DNA of 64,000 nt from Branchiostoma floridae (GCF_000003815.2 NC_049993.1:19086054-19150053); one strand, 5' to 3'; positions 1-11,348 are shown, numbered from the stretch's first letter. Notes: a model not told the origin generated them from the letters alone. Made by a program: numbers and translations.

Positions 1-1638
1 ATTATTCACCAATCCTTTATCAATCGCAGAATAGATTAGTTCTATCCTAGAAAAGTATGATGGAGCAGTCGTCTCTGTGCTTCTCAAGCCATACTAACTC
101 ATTCCTTGGTTTTCTAACACTTATGGTAAAAAAAGCAGAAAGGAAGAGATGAGTATGACTGACTATTGTCAGTCTCGGTCTAGCACAGACTAGGACTACT
201 AGTATATGTTGCTGTGCGCACAAAAAATACTGTATGATACTACAAATGTTCACTCAATAAAACTCACAAAGACCTACCCAGGTTTTGTTTTCCTTATTTT
301 TTTCTAGTGAAGCATATCTAAAGAAAATCTGAGAATCATCAAGTTAAACTGATGCTGCCTTTAATAGTGTTCTGTACACTGTGTGTTTTATACTGTGTGT
401 TTGTTGTCTGTGTGTTGTAAGGAACATAGTTCCCTGCTTAAAGAAATAGTGCTTACCTTAAGTAATTATAAGTATACCTTAAGCATAATTAAGTGAAAGG
501 GAGTTATGTGTTCAGGCTGTTCATGTCTGTTTCTTACTATGTATGTCTATGTGAGTCTGTCAACAGCCTAACTCAAAATTTATCAATCACTTTTCTCTGG
601 TTGCTTCCATATACGGATAGTTGCTGACAGAGGTAAGAGGTTGGGTGGAAAAGTTGCCATCTGTGTTCTGTTGTTTGATGTAACATTGTCTTGTTTTTCT
701 TTTCTGTTTGTTGGTTTTGTGAGAAAGTGCTTGTATCCTTGTTCTGCACTTGTTTTGCTGCTGTTGCTGCTCCTTTTTTTTGTATTCTGTGTTTGTTGGC
801 ATGGCTGTTTGGTTGATGCAGTGTCTAATGTTCTCCTATGTTTGTCAAAACATTTGAAACAGTTTTACTTCAACGTTAAGATATCAAAAGTACTAGTTTT
901 TCTGTTGGACGTATGGTTTGAATGGTGCTAAGTTGACATATTGTAAAATCTCTGTTTTCTAGTAATGAAACACACTCTTCTGATGTTGACTGGAGTTTCC
1001 ATTCAGTAACGTAGCTTGATACATTTGTATATTGGATATTATTTCCTATTTTGCAACAGACTTTAGCTAGCCTGGATACGATTGTCCATAGTAACCCCCT
1101 GGCTGAAACTTTCCTTCCTGTCCACGGATTAGCAAGCAAAATGATTGAGCCAGCAGTAACTACAGAGGATGGTACATGTGACAGGGCTCAGAATACCACC
1201 TGCATATGCAGGTTAGTGCAGGTAAAATTGGAGCTGTGCAGGTATTTCTGATGTCTACCTGCACCTAACCTGCACTGGTCCATGTACTGGGTTTTATACA
1301 TAAATGTTATATGATGTAGGTGTACTATGGATTGTTATCAATTGCATTGACTGTTACCATATATGAAGTATACAAGAAAAAATACATGTGTAGCAATGGT
1401 TTCTGAACAAATTTTGTATGATCCATATTTCCTAAATTCAGAGTGATGCAGGTAATTTTCAATGTTACCTGCACCAGTGCAGGTATGCAGAAAAAAGTAT
1501 TTCGAGCCCTGGTGTACCAAGGCAAAAGGATTCAGCCAGCAGTTACTATAGTAATAGAGGATGGTAGTCATGATATCCAGGCTAGGATTTATCTAAATTA
1601 CAGTTTTTGCTCTAATTGTTTTTAAAAATTTTTTGCAG
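1..1638. other. Intron/upstream sequence of NADK2, no exon recognised
   Basis: I find no stretch here that matches the upstream part of NAD kinase 2, so this is probably intron of the gene whose end lies at 1639-2724. Two stretches, about 1125-1185 and 1515-1575, resemble each other (both contain CCAGCAG and GAGGATGGTA) and look like copies of a dispersed repeat rich in GCAGGTA words. Confidence 0.5.
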
Positions 1639-2724
1639 TGATGAGAAGATACAACAACTCCCTGATGTTCGATGCCAGCGAGCCTAAGATGACCTACACT
1701 GTCCGAGACCCGATCATCAACGGCGTGTTCTCCGTCAAGAACCCCAGGGGGTTCGCAAAAAGGTTGGTGGACGTCATAACATTGTATATGATACTTGGGC
1801 AATACATTTTGATTAGGTTTGTGGACACTTTATTTTTGTCCGTCTGCCCCAAAAGACACAGTTTTTACCTTTATACTCCAATAGCCTAGTGGGTAGAGTG
1901 TTCACCTTGCATTCGGTAGGTCCTGAGTTCGATCTTGATCTTGAAAATGGTACATGCTGATTTCTCTGCTTAGCACTCCGCATTTGGGAAAGAGTATGGT
2001 ACTTGAACACACACCACTACCAGTTGACTAGCCCCCTGCTGTGGTGAATGCACAAAAGTTGTGTGGCCCAGGGCTACAGATTGAAACGGAGATAGCTATC
2101 AACATAAAAACAGACCCTGGGGGAAATATGTAATATGCATTGTTTGATACTTGTCTAGCAACTAGGCAACCTAAGCAATATCACATTGTTAAAAGTGGAA
2201 ATATTCTGAATAAGGCAGTCTGTATAATATTGGCATCTAATGCACTATTTTAGCACATTTACATCATTATTTCATAAATTGAGCCGTTAAAAACAGCGCG
2301 AGAATGAGTTGCACAAGGATTCCAGATCAAGTCCTTATTTTTGGGGGGTACAATAATAAGGAATATCCTCGTGCAACTTGTCTCTGGGCTGTTTTTAACC
2401 GCTCAAAGTATCAAATTATGATGTAAATGTGAGAATATAGTGCAGTAGATGTCAATATCATGCAGATTGCCTTATTCAGAATATTTCCACTTTGACGCTG
2501 TAACATTGCTTAGGTTGCCTTTAAGTTTTATTTCAAAATTCAGCTCATTGTCATAGGACTAATGAGCTGTATTTTTTCTTTATTTCAGAATCACGATTCG
2601 GTCGCGCTGCTGGGACGCCTGCCTGGCCGTGGACGGAGGATTCTCCTTCCAGTTTAACGATGGAGCGATGGCGTATCTGGAAATCCTCCCCGAGGACGCG
2701 CTACGAACTGTGATCTTGGACTGA
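1639..2724 (+). CDS. NADK2: NAD kinase 2, mitochondrial: last two coding exons (partial gene)
   Basis: Two exons, 1639-1762 and 2589-2724, join in frame (AG acceptor at 1637-1638, GT donor at 1763, AG acceptor at 2587-2588, stop TGA 2722-2724). They encode about 86 C-terminal residues. The joined protein contains RSRCWDACLAVDGG and FNDGA, followed by PEDALRTVILD, which aligns without gaps to the C-terminus of vertebrate NADK2 as I know it (RSRCWDAC-VVDGG-FEFNDGA, EDELRTVLLEQ). NADK2 phosphorylates NAD+ to NADP+ in the mitochondrial matrix; this segment belongs to the C-terminal part of the kinase fold. The first exon starts in phase with two bases, so the gene continues 5' of the window. The 826-bp intron carries a tRNA-like SINE and a palindromic MITE. 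Identity is strong because the motif string is specific to this family; the nucleotide-binding GGDG region is not in view. Confidence 0.88.
1877..2110 (+). mobile_element. tRNA-derived SINE-like element
   Basis: The head has a polymerase III A-box-like block (TAGCCTAGTGGGTAGAGTG) and a B-box-like block (GGTCCTGAGTTCGAT) at tRNA-like spacing, followed by an unrelated body. It lies in the last NADK2 intron. The 3' boundary is approximate. Confidence 0.55.
2164..2520. mobile_element. Long palindromic MITE in NADK2 intron
   Basis: The left arm starts AGGCAACCTAAGCAAT and the right arm ends with its complement ATTGCTTAGGTTGCCT. The arms stay similar for about 150 bp each, through GTGGAAATATTCTGAATAAGG and on to GTTAAAAACAGC, around a short non-palindromic centre. 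No coding capacity is seen, so it is a non-autonomous foldback DNA element. Confidence 0.75.
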
Positions 2725-3117
2725 GCATTACAAAACTCTTCTCAAATACATTTTGATGCAGTGGTTTTGGTTACATTTTAGTTGCCAAAACACAAGCCAA
2801 TTTTAGCAATATTTCTCACGAGTTATCATCAAATATCGACAATGCTACAGTCTTGAAAATGACGCAGTCGTTTCGGCAAGTTTTGGTGGCCAAAACACAA
2901 GCCGATTTTAGCGGATTTCCCGCCAGAGATCATAAAAAATTGAGGCCACTACACACTTGAAAATGACGCAGTCATCTTCAGCAACATTTCGGTCGCGGGT
3001 GGACCGGATTCGGGATGGTCGCGGTCACAGAAGACAAGTGGTCGCTTTGGCCACGTTGCTTAATGCTTGTGTCTATGGGGAGGAAAATCGGGACCTGGTC
3101 GCGTATACAAGTTTCAC

Positions 3118-3330
3118 TGTACTGTAATTCCTGATTTTTTCAGTGTACTTTTATGTTCAGAGTTTTCACGGTGAGGACTGTTACGTGAACTTATCATTAC
3201 CGACAACAAAGAGTACAAGAGTCTTTTTTTACACGCACCTGCTGCCACCGTGAACATTTAGTTCCGAGAACAAGTTAGATTTTCTCAGACCGTGAAAGTT
3301 TGGTACTGGAAGACAAAGTCAATTACAGTA
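3118..3330. mobile_element. TA-flanked MITE, diverged copy
   Basis: The ends are TACTGTAATTCC and CAATTACAGTA, inverted. The inner part repeats words such as GTGAAC and CCGTGAACA on both strands. It is a diverged relative of the element at 5530-5738. The TA at each end suggests Tc1/mariner-type target duplication. Confidence 0.6.
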
Positions 3331-3338
3331 TGTGACAC

Positions 3339-3435
3339 AATGATGGAGCGATGGCGTATCTGGAAAACCTTCCCGAGGACGCGCTACGAACTTTGATCCT
3401 TTACTGAGCATTACAAAACTCGCAAATGCTTCTCA
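3339..3435 (+). pseudogene. Duplicated fragment of the last NADK2 exon
   Basis: This copies the end of the last NADK2 exon plus about 25 bp of 3' UTR. It reads NDGAMAYLENLPEDALRT, then LILY and a stop, so the frame is still open over 22 codons and differs at only a few positions from 2650-2724. There is no acceptor directly in front of it and the 5' half of the exon is missing. It is a partial tandem copy about 680 bp downstream of the parent exon, probably not used. Confidence 0.7.
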
Positions 3436-4597
3436 AATTTGTGATGCTATACAGATACAGATGTGCTATACCTCACAAATCATGCCAAGTGGAAAATGCA
3501 TCCCAACATTTGTGATGATGCAAAGATCCTTGTGCTGTGTCTTGAGACAGTTTTGCCAAATTAAGTAAGTCTTCCGCTGGAAAATACTTGTAGTTTGATC
3601 AGGTTGGTAGATCAACTGATGCTCAACTGCTCCTCCAAATTCACTGCTTTTTGGGATGTACAGAAAATAGGAAATATGGAAGTTTTTTTTCCCGCAGTTT
3701 TGTATTTCTGTCTTTACTCAGTTCTGTTTAGTCTTTTTTCAGGTCTGTTTTGTTTTATTTTGTTCTATATTTATGGCCTTTTTCTTTTCCTTAATTGGAT
3801 TTAGTTTGATAAAACTTGTCCTATGTGCCCTTTCCATATTTTGTATACACCTTGCTTTTTGATAATGAATGTTTGAAGACTCCACTTGCTGAAGATGCAT
3901 GAGAGTTCTGAAAAGTAAAATAGAGATAGTTGTTATGTATGATTGTATGATCTACATATATGTTGCAATATGAACAGAATATTATGCTTTCAGTGAAATA
4001 ATGTCATTTGAGGCATTGAAGAAATGCAACATATCAATGATATGTTAGTAGTCTCTGTTAGACCACACATAGGTCACTGAAAAATAGAAATAACAGAAGA
4101 ATGTTTCATCATTATAGTTACGATTTAGCTTGCCATGGAGTACAGTTTGTTATACATTCTACATTTTCCAGTGAGGCCTAGGAAAAAAATGTTGTGTTAC
4201 CTGTTTCAGTCATGAAAAGATTAGGGTCGGTAGGTAGGGATTATCTTTTTTTCTTGTAATACAGCTGAACATAGAAAACTGAAAATCAAGAGGACACTTG
4301 TCTTTCACTGTCAAACTTTTGTGCAAAATAGATACATTTATCCTTCATTAGGACAAGCTGTGTTTTCCTTCAATAGGAAGCATGCTGAATAAAAATTCTA
4401 ACTGGAACATATATGTGACTCCACTACCCACCAAATATCGGCAGGTTTTTCTAGGGTAGGTATTGAAACAGGAAACAATATTTTCCTAGGTCTTACACAT
4501 TCTTCATTTTCAGTGACCTCTGGAGTCTAGTAGAGGCTAATAAGATGGTGATTAGATTTTGTCTTGTATTTGCATGAAACAAGCTACTGTATAACCT
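3436..4597. other. Intergenic AT-rich stretch, nothing recognised
   Basis: I see no splice-consistent coding sequence or clear repeat boundary. The open frame at 3595-3804 is T-rich and low in complexity, and I do not regard it as a gene. Confidence 0.5.
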
Positions 4598-4889
4598 GGA
4601 ATCCAGCTGCGGTCTAGTTGTGGCACGGCCTACCCAGATCTGGGCCTACCGTAGTTAGTGTAGGCTCTCTACGGGGCCAGTGCAGCTCTCAGCCGCCGGT
4701 GTAATCATTCACACCCGGTAGCATTTTCCCCGGTAGGACTTTGCCCAGTGGGAGTTAAGAGGTCCCGTGAATGGCAAAATTAACTCCAACCGTGCAAAAC
4801 TCCAACCGGATGTGAAAGATTACCCCAGCGGTGGAAAGACCATCCTGCCCCGAAGGTAGCCTGGCCAATCCACGGTAGACTGGATTCCA
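4598..4889. mobile_element. GC-rich MITE with TGGAATCCAG ends
   Basis: The terminal inverted repeat is TGGAATCCAG / CTGGATTCCA. The interior is GC-rich with inverted GCCGCCGG and CACCCGG words. The same family lies at 10350-10605 in the opposite orientation, sharing GCCGCCGG.GTAATC and TAGAGAGCC.ACACTA blocks. Confidence 0.7.
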
Positions 4890-5154
4890 TGTTAGCTACT
4901 ATAACACGTGTACACATAGGAGTTGTGTAATACTGTGCCTTAGAAGTTACATTTAAAGTGTGTTAAAATGATGATTTTGATACCTCAGTGTTATACGTTC
5001 TGATAATGTTGTGATATTATTATTTGTGTGATGCTGCTATTGTACACAGGTATACCCTTTAATACACAAAAGTTTGGGAATTTGATTTCAATAAGTCATA
5101 TCTCTTTGGTAATTTTAATAACCGCATGGTATTCAGTACCATATGAAAGCTTAC

Positions 5155-5290
5155 ATTTATGACGGTTAGACATCCAGGTAAACAATATTCAAATACAATT
5201 CAATCTCTACAACTGGATTAGAAACGCACATTTACATCTGGACGTTTTGAGTCACTCTTCTTCAGGGTCACTTTTGATTTTGCACTCAAT
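5155..5290 (-). mobile_element. Penelope-like terminal fragment with hammerhead-like motif
   Basis: It shares GGTTAGACATCCAGGTAA and AATACAATTCAATCT with the copy at 13485-13705. On the minus strand at about 5239-5266 it has CTGAAGAAGAGTGAC.. followed by AAAACGTCC, a decayed version of the CTGANGA .. GAAAC pattern. Confidence 0.5.
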
Positions 5291-5529
5291 CCCAAACCTG
5301 TTTCTCGAAATTACTAGCTGTAAGCATATCATAAGAAATGCGTTTTCCTTGTAAAGGGCACCGGACGAGCTTTCTAATGCCATATACATGTAATACAACG
5401 CGGAAACAAAAATTCAATAAAACAGAAATAAAAATCCATATTACACAAAGTATTAAAAGAAAACTGCAGTCGTCGATAAATAGATATGGGAGATGTTTTT
5501 AGGTACATGTATTTAAAAGACGAGTGAAA

Positions 5530-5738
5530 TACTGTAAATGCAGAAATGTTCGCGGTGGATTAATGTTCGCGGTTTTCGCGGTGACCACCGCGAACTTAAA
5601 ACCACCGCGAACATTTTTCTATTATGGTATTAGACTGCACACTATAATGGTGTTACCGCGAACTTAAAGCCACCGCGAAAAGTCCTTTTCCCGGTACCGC
5701 GAAATTAAATCCCCGCGAACTTAAATGCATTTACAGTA
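5530..5738. mobile_element. TA-flanked MITE, CTGTAAATGCA ends
   Basis: The terminal inverted repeats CTGTAAATGCA / TGCATTTACAG are perfect and flanked by TA on each side. The interior is made of many CCGCGAAC and GTTCGCGG words on both strands, so the whole unit is strongly foldback. Confidence 0.8.
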
Positions 5739-6185
5739 TGGGATAGGGCTATTTCTATAGAGGCTTATCTTGGCACTCTCGCTGAGCGTCTTGAGTGACC
5801 GCTGGAGCTGACTCAAGCAGGAATCGTATCTTTGATGTAGACTAGTTCGTTTCTGTCCATTCTACCCACACATATTCAATTAGATTATCCAACTCCTTCA
5901 GTTTTAAGCTACCTAAGCCAAAAACAAACTAAAAAAAGCGAACTTTTCTCTACCGTGCCATCAGTCTGGAATGTGACCTACCACCACACATCAAATCCCT
6001 GCCCAACATCTCACGCTTTAAAAAGGCAATGTACCATGTCTTCTCAAGCCATTAGTTTTTTTTATGTTTGTGTATCTATTATTATCTGTTTGTACATATA
6101 CATGTATGTTTGTGTATATATTTGCGTTTGTATATGTATGTTTCATTGTTTCATTCGAACCCTGGTAGACTAGCCCTAAATAGAG

Positions 6186-7030
6186 CTAAAGGGTATCTGA
6201 ATAAAGGAATAGTCTGAACCACGAGAATAACAAATCTGGAAAAGAAGATAAACCTCCAATGATCAAAGCAGTTCTGCTCAAGAATGAAAGGAATCTTAAT
6301 TGGCCACTCTCACAATGGAGGTTTGTCTGATGTCTGTATGCGAACATCTGTGTAATTAAGCTTCGAAACATCCCGTAACTTTGGAACCTGAGCTAAAAGA
6401 TTTTGACAATGCTAAACTAGTCTTTTCAGGTGTGTTATTTTTTTAAATCAAAAGACTAAAAGCGGCCATACTGAAAAATGCTCAAACAATTCTGCTCAAC
6501 AATAAAGGAATCTTAATTAGACGCTCTCAAATTATCTGTGAAAGAACACCTGTGCAATCCACAATAAAAGGATTCTTAATTGGCCACCCTCAAAGGGTTT
6601 CTTATCAGTTGTGATTGACAGGTGGAACAATGGACGTTTGTCTGATGTTGTCTGTGTCCGATGACATCTGTGCACTCAAGCTTCGAAACATCCCGTAACT
6701 TTGGAACCTGAGCTAAAAGATTTTGACAATGCTGATGTCGTTTCAGGTGTGTCCAAAATTTTGCTTTTTATCAAACGTCTAAAAACTGCCATACTCAAAC
6801 CATCGCTAATGGGTACGAAAGCTTCATGAATAGTAATAATTAAGTTGCCTGAAGCGCCCATTGAGGAATGCAGATCGGCTTAATTGGCCTCTCTCAAAGG
6901 GTTTCTTACCAACCGTGTTTGTTAGGAAGAACACCTGTGCACAGATTTCGAGAATTTTGTTTTTCTTATCAAAAGAGTAAAGACTGTCATACACATACCA
7001 TTGGAAACAGGGTACGAAAGATTCGTGAAT
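6186..7030. repeat. Duplicated 55-bp block in a repeat-rich stretch
   Basis: A block starting AAGCTTCGAAACATCCCGTA occurs at 6360-6412 and again at 6680-6733 almost unchanged. Related shorter words (TTAATTGGCC.CTCTCAAAGGGTTTCTTA) recur around both. No coding gene is seen. Confidence 0.6.
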
Positions 7031-7190
7031 AGTATTAAAAGAGAGAGTTTATTTGCAAAATCATGCCCGAGGGCACGTACAGTCTCGAGATGAGAGTAGA
7101 GTCATTAAGTACATAAAACATGTATTAGTTTCTAATCTACTATAAGGTACTACGTTTACTATTATAGGGTTTGACTTCTTCTTTGGGGGC
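7031..7190 (-). mobile_element. LINE 3'-end remnant (GCCCGAGGGC type)
   Basis: AGAGTTTATTTGCAAAATCATGCCCGAGGGCACGTAC resembles the start of the block at 34541 (ATATTTGCAAGTTC and GCCCGAGGGC). It is probably the 3' UTR end of a non-LTR element inserted in reverse orientation. Confidence 0.4.
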
Positions 7191-7198
7191 AGTGGTTA

Positions 7199-7760
7199 AT
7201 GTGTGTAATAGCCTTTATTGCACATTCATGCCCTATCGGGCTAAGTACAGGCATATAGATACAAAGGGTAGTAATGCAGTAAACATGGTTTCTAAGACTA
7301 ATCTAAAACATAAATTCTAAAACTATTCTAATACATTTGTTCGGCTTCTTCTCGTTTCTTAGTTATGTTAAATATGTAGCTTGAGATGTGTTTGTAATGT
7401 CGTTTGATCAGAGCTCATAAGAAAAATGAATTTTTCAACACTAGACATATATTCCAAGCGAGGGAACTTTCCTATAATATAGCTAAAAAGAATACTTCTA
7501 TCGTTACTATATAAACTACAATCTAATAGAAAGTGAGATTCATCTTCGATCTTGTTCAGGTTACAGAACTGACAGACTCTTTGCTCCAGAGGTTTGCGGT
7601 TGTGCCTCCCTGATTCAACACGGAGTTTGTGGCAGCTGATTCGTAGTTTGGTGATAACAGATCTTTGTCGTTCAATGAATTGAGCAACTTTCTGCAAAAA
7701 CGCCGTCAGGCGACATGCTTTGACCCTGGTTGAATAAAGAATAAACAAACAAAAAAACAT
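7199..7760 (-). mobile_element. 5'-truncated LINE: ORF2 C-terminus and 3' UTR
   Basis: On the minus strand, 7368-7700 reads ITKLRISCHKLRVESGRH, then a cysteine/histidine cluster (CQFCNLNKIEDESHFLLDC). This is the zinc-knuckle tail found after the reverse transcriptase in CR1/L2/jockey-type retrotransposons. The 3' end, TTTATTGCACATTCATGCCC..CGGGCTAAGTACAGG on the plus strand, recurs at 35375. No reverse transcriptase core is present, so the copy is dead on arrival. Confidence 0.7.
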
Positions 7761-8052
7761 GAGTGGGTTTTGTGCTTGGAGTAAAATGTAGTCTTTTGTC
7801 TACAAAGCACGCAAACATACGTTGATTGGCGTTAGTATATATATATGACGATATCAGAGTGTCGAGTATATTTAGATATCTATGATTACAATGAGGTCGT
7901 CATTCGTTCCGAAGCGTTTTCCGCAGCCAGTTTGGTTTTGGGAAATGATTTTATTTTCATAGATAGTTGGTAAGCCTGGAGTTAAGTACAGAAGAACTTA
8001 ACAAGACAGATTTTTTGTTCCGGTCTTTTTGGGCCCACTTTCATGTAGTGAA

Positions 8053-9035
8053 ACAATGTGGCTTACTCGCCATTGTTGGGGGAAGTGTCCGGATGAGAGA
8101 AATAAATTGAATAGCTTGATCAGCGGTTTTGCGAAGATGTGAGAAGCACTAAGTACTTAGCCCGGTGTGGTAAAAATATGCAATTAAGGTCTTCAATCAA
8201 TCAATCAATCATTCAGAATCAAGTCACTACCTGAGGCTTTCTTATTCTTTAGCTGACTGATCGCTTGTGTGATGTCTTGTTTTTGTATGGTAGCATCTAA
8301 GGAGTTTGATTTGTTGTTGGAAACGCCCAGGCCCTCTGGCACTACAACATATGTCCAAAAAAGTTTTCTTTCCAGTACTTAGAACACATTTTTGGTGGTG
8401 ATCTCTTTCCTTCCCATTGATAGTAACGTTAAAGGTAAGATCCAAACTGAATTCAGCTAAATGTGTGTCCAATGGACTATTGGCGTTGTCAAAGAAATGA
8501 CAACATTGGAACAAAAGGGCCCGACTCATCGTCAGCACATGTTAATACAATGTGGCTTACTCGCCATTGTTGGGGGAAGTGTCCGGATGAGAGAAGTAAA
8601 TTGAATAGCTTGATCAGCGGTTTTGCGAAGATGTGAGATGCACTAAGTACTTAGCCCGGTGTGGTAAAAATATGCAATTAAGTTCTTCATCAATCATTCA
8701 GAATCAAGTCACTGCCTGAGGCTTTCTTATTCTTTAGCTGACTGATCGCTTGTGTGATGTCTTGCTTTTGTATGGTAGTATCTAAGGAGTTTGATTAAGT
8801 TGTCGGAAACGCCCAGGCCCTCTGGCACTACAACATATGTCCAAAAAAGTTTTCTTTCCAGTACTTAGAACACATTTTTGGTGGTGACCTCTTTCCTTCC
8901 TATTGATTGCAACGTTAAAGGTCAAATCCAAACTGAATTCAGCTAATTGTGTGTCCAATGGACTATTGGCGTTGTCAAAGAAATGATAAGATTGGAACAA
9001 AAGTGCCCGACTCATCATCCTCACCTGTAATTACT
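8053..9035. repeat. 494-bp tandem duplication, about two copies
   Basis: Copy 1 (8053-8546) and copy 2 (8547 to about 9035) both begin ACAATGTGGCTTACTCGCC and stay nearly identical. Each contains a plus-strand LINE tail (CTTAGCCCGGTGTGG, then an ATCA/ATTCA simple repeat). Each also keeps a minus-strand open frame (8242-8538 and 8782-9024) sharing FFDNANSPLDT and KCVLSTGKKTFLDICCSARG. I do not recognise that peptide; it could be repeat-derived or a fragment of a host exon. Confidence 0.8.
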
Positions 9036-9789
9036 GGTTGCCATGACTTTTATGCCGTCACCAAAGCATTCTAGGATCAGCCCATAATCTACGCCAATGG
9101 CAGTACAGGCCAGGTGTTGGAAGATTTTAACTGTTGATCATATCAAGCCGAGCTAAACACTGTTAATGTAAGCTACATCTAAAGTACATAGAGCTGGATA
9201 CCATTCATAACATCAAATGGGGGTGCCTACGTGGGTGGGTGTTGTGCTGAAACTCCGTATACGTGAAAGGGCCGGGTTGAGGCTTTGCACGCCAGCAATG
9301 GAGAAGTTGCATCATCAGATGAGCAGACAACTACTTTCGTCAGTTGGAATGTCGTCATAATTATAGGCTATTGCACATACTTAAAAAGAGCCCAGCCCAT
9401 CCCGTTTCCCGCACTTCTGATTCCAGACCCGAGAAGATAGAAGAGTTGAAGAAGATCTCCAGAAGACTGCAGTCTCACCGCGAACGTCCTGACAAGAAAC
9501 TCGGTGAGTAGAAACACCGTAGTGGTAGCACAGCGGCAAGTTGTGTCATGTTTGCAGCTGTAATTCTTTAATCGTTTGTTAGCTTGCTTAGGCAGAAAGT
9601 TCATATACCAGACCAACTTTATGCAGTTTCTAGACGTTTTGCCGCCAAACTATTTTGCTGTCAAGATCGTCGCAAGATTCCGTATTTTGTCATAGTAATG
9701 ATTCTACCATCTATGATTCGCCATCATTGGTCGATTCCCTAAGTTACTCTTGGCAGATTCCATTATTGGTACTGTAAGAAAGGAGTAGA

Positions 9790-9885
9790 AACAGACAGAA
9801 ACAAATCCTGACTCACGGGATTCGAACCCGCGCCGAATCCGGACCGCCAGATCACAAACCCAGACGCTAATAAACGGTCACGCCA
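9790..9885 (-). mobile_element. tRNA-derived SINE head
   Basis: The minus strand has an A-box-like TGGCGTGACCG and a perfect B box GGTTCGAATCC, followed by TTTGTTTCTGTCTGTTTCTAC. The tail matches the element at 19256-19350, so this is one SINE family rather than a functional tRNA. The acceptor stem does not pair convincingly. Confidence 0.6.
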
Positions 9886-10349
9886 AAAAGACTTAAATCC
9901 GTTTTGCATGGTCAGTTTAGCAGTCTTTGAATCCCACTGTTTGTTACACTTGTACTTTTGAATAGTGACGTAGAGATCGAAGTGATACACTTCAGTATTC
10001 GCGTACCGATCGAATTAACTTCATTAGCTGAACTTAGAGCGACGAAGCGTTCTGTGTTTTCCTTATTGAAGACTTCCTTATTGAAGACTCCAAGAGAATA
10101 ATGAGACTTTATGAGAGACTACATGTTACTTTTTTTTTACCTTTGACTGTCAATCTTGTGATTCATATATAAGAGGCCATCCGAACTCGATGCTAGCATA
10201 CTGATGTCTACAAAACTCCGTTCGCGATCCCTACCTGTAAAATCGGCGCCTCTGACGGATCAAAATCTCGAGCCTGACAGTTACGCATTATCTAGTGGAT
10301 TGGGGCGCAATGGCTGAGAAAGATAGGCTTATTCAACAGTCAAATTACC

Positions 10350-10605
10350 TGGAATCCAGTCTACCGTGGATTGGCTGGGCTACCTTCGGGACAAGAGAAG
10401 CTTTCTGCCGCCGGGGTAATCTTTCACTCCCGGTGTGAGTTTTGCAAGGTGGAGATTAAATTAGCCATCCTACGGGCAAAATCCTCCCGCGTGAACAATC
10501 TACCGGGTGCAGACGGTCACCCCGGCGGCAGAAAGCTTTATCTGCCCCGTAGAGAGCCCACACTAGCTACGTTGGCCGCCCAAGCCATGTAGGGACTGGA
10601 TCCCA
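10350..10605. mobile_element. GC-rich MITE, second copy in opposite orientation
   Basis: It begins TGGAATCCAGTCTACCGTGG and ends CTGGATCCCA. Internal GCCGCCGGGGTAATC and CACCCCGGCGGC words form a foldback. Same family as 4598-4889. Confidence 0.7.
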
Positions 10606-10744
10606 GCTTAGCAGTCAACAGGCTTCAAGCGGTATTCACGGCGCGTCACATTCGCCGTAGGTTGTCGCTCATTTTTGATGTGGGAAAAGTTTACAAGCAG
10701 ACTTTGACCGAACTAACTGCCGAAAAGAAGCATGAAAACAAAAC

Positions 10745-10880
10745 TACTATGGTGAAGTGAGGAAGAGCGTGTAAAGTGCCTTTCCCAAGGGCACAACATC
10801 GGGGCGGGGCACGGTGGGGATCGAACTCAGAACCTATAAGTTCCGAGCCAAACGCTCTACCAGCTACGCCACGCCCGATG
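10745..10880 (-). mobile_element. tRNA-derived SINE, truncated
   Basis: Read on the minus strand it starts with a tRNA-like head (GGGCGTGGCGTAGCTGGTAG, B box like GAGTTCGATCC) and runs into GTGCCCTTGGGAAAGGCAC. This is the family whose full copy is at 12514-12798. Confidence 0.65.
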
Positions 10881-10910
10881 CCCATTAACTGTAGTCAACT
10901 TTATAGCTGC

Positions 10911-11070
10911 GATGTGTCAATGAGTCTTTGTGTGCTTACCACCCCAGAGCAATGATTATCTGTAATCGTCTTCATAATTACGGTGTGTCAATGAGTCTTT
11001 GTGTGGGTACTGAGCCCAGAGCAATGATTATCTGTAATTATCTTCATAATTGCGGTGTGTGAATGAGTTC
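10911..11070 (+). repeat. 71-bp tandem repeat upstream of the peptide gene
   Basis: About 2.2 copies (starting near 10911, 10982 and 11054) share TGTGTCAATGAGTCTTTGTG and AGCAATGATTATCTGTAAT. Each full unit carries a GATA-type word (TTATC). It lies about 270 bp upstream of the promoter at 11328-11348. Confidence 0.65.
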
Positions 11071-11327
11071 GTTGTGTTTTCCCCTCCACTAACGACTGGG
11101 AACACTACATCCTATATCCCGACTTTCCTTGCTTGCCCTAGGCGATCTGGCCACAGTTTACTCGGGTGCGTTCTGACTAGGGGTACATTCCGGCGGCTAC
11201 AGCGCTTTCACCCGTTTGTTCTTTCAGTGCTCAAACATTTTATTTTCATTTTTATTTTATTTAAAACTATACGTGCATCGTTATGTTTAACTCAGGATCG
11301 ATTTAATGCTACCCAAGCGCCCGACCA

Positions 11328-11348
11328 TGACGTCACACATGTATATAA
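11328..11348 (+). promoter_or_regulatory. CRE plus TATA box of the peptide gene
   Basis: A perfect palindromic cAMP response element TGACGTCA (11328-11335) sits 6 bp upstream of TATATAA (11342-11348). The first ATG is at 11407, leaving a predicted 5' UTR of about 30-40 bases. The spacing resembles cAMP-driven hormone promoters such as that of somatostatin; regulation by CREB is inference. Confidence 0.65.

Noticed and set aside
9790-9885. Possible functional tRNA gene on the minus strand
   Set aside because: The B box is perfect, but the acceptor stem does not pair and the downstream tail is shared with a SINE-like copy at 19256, so it is a SINE head.
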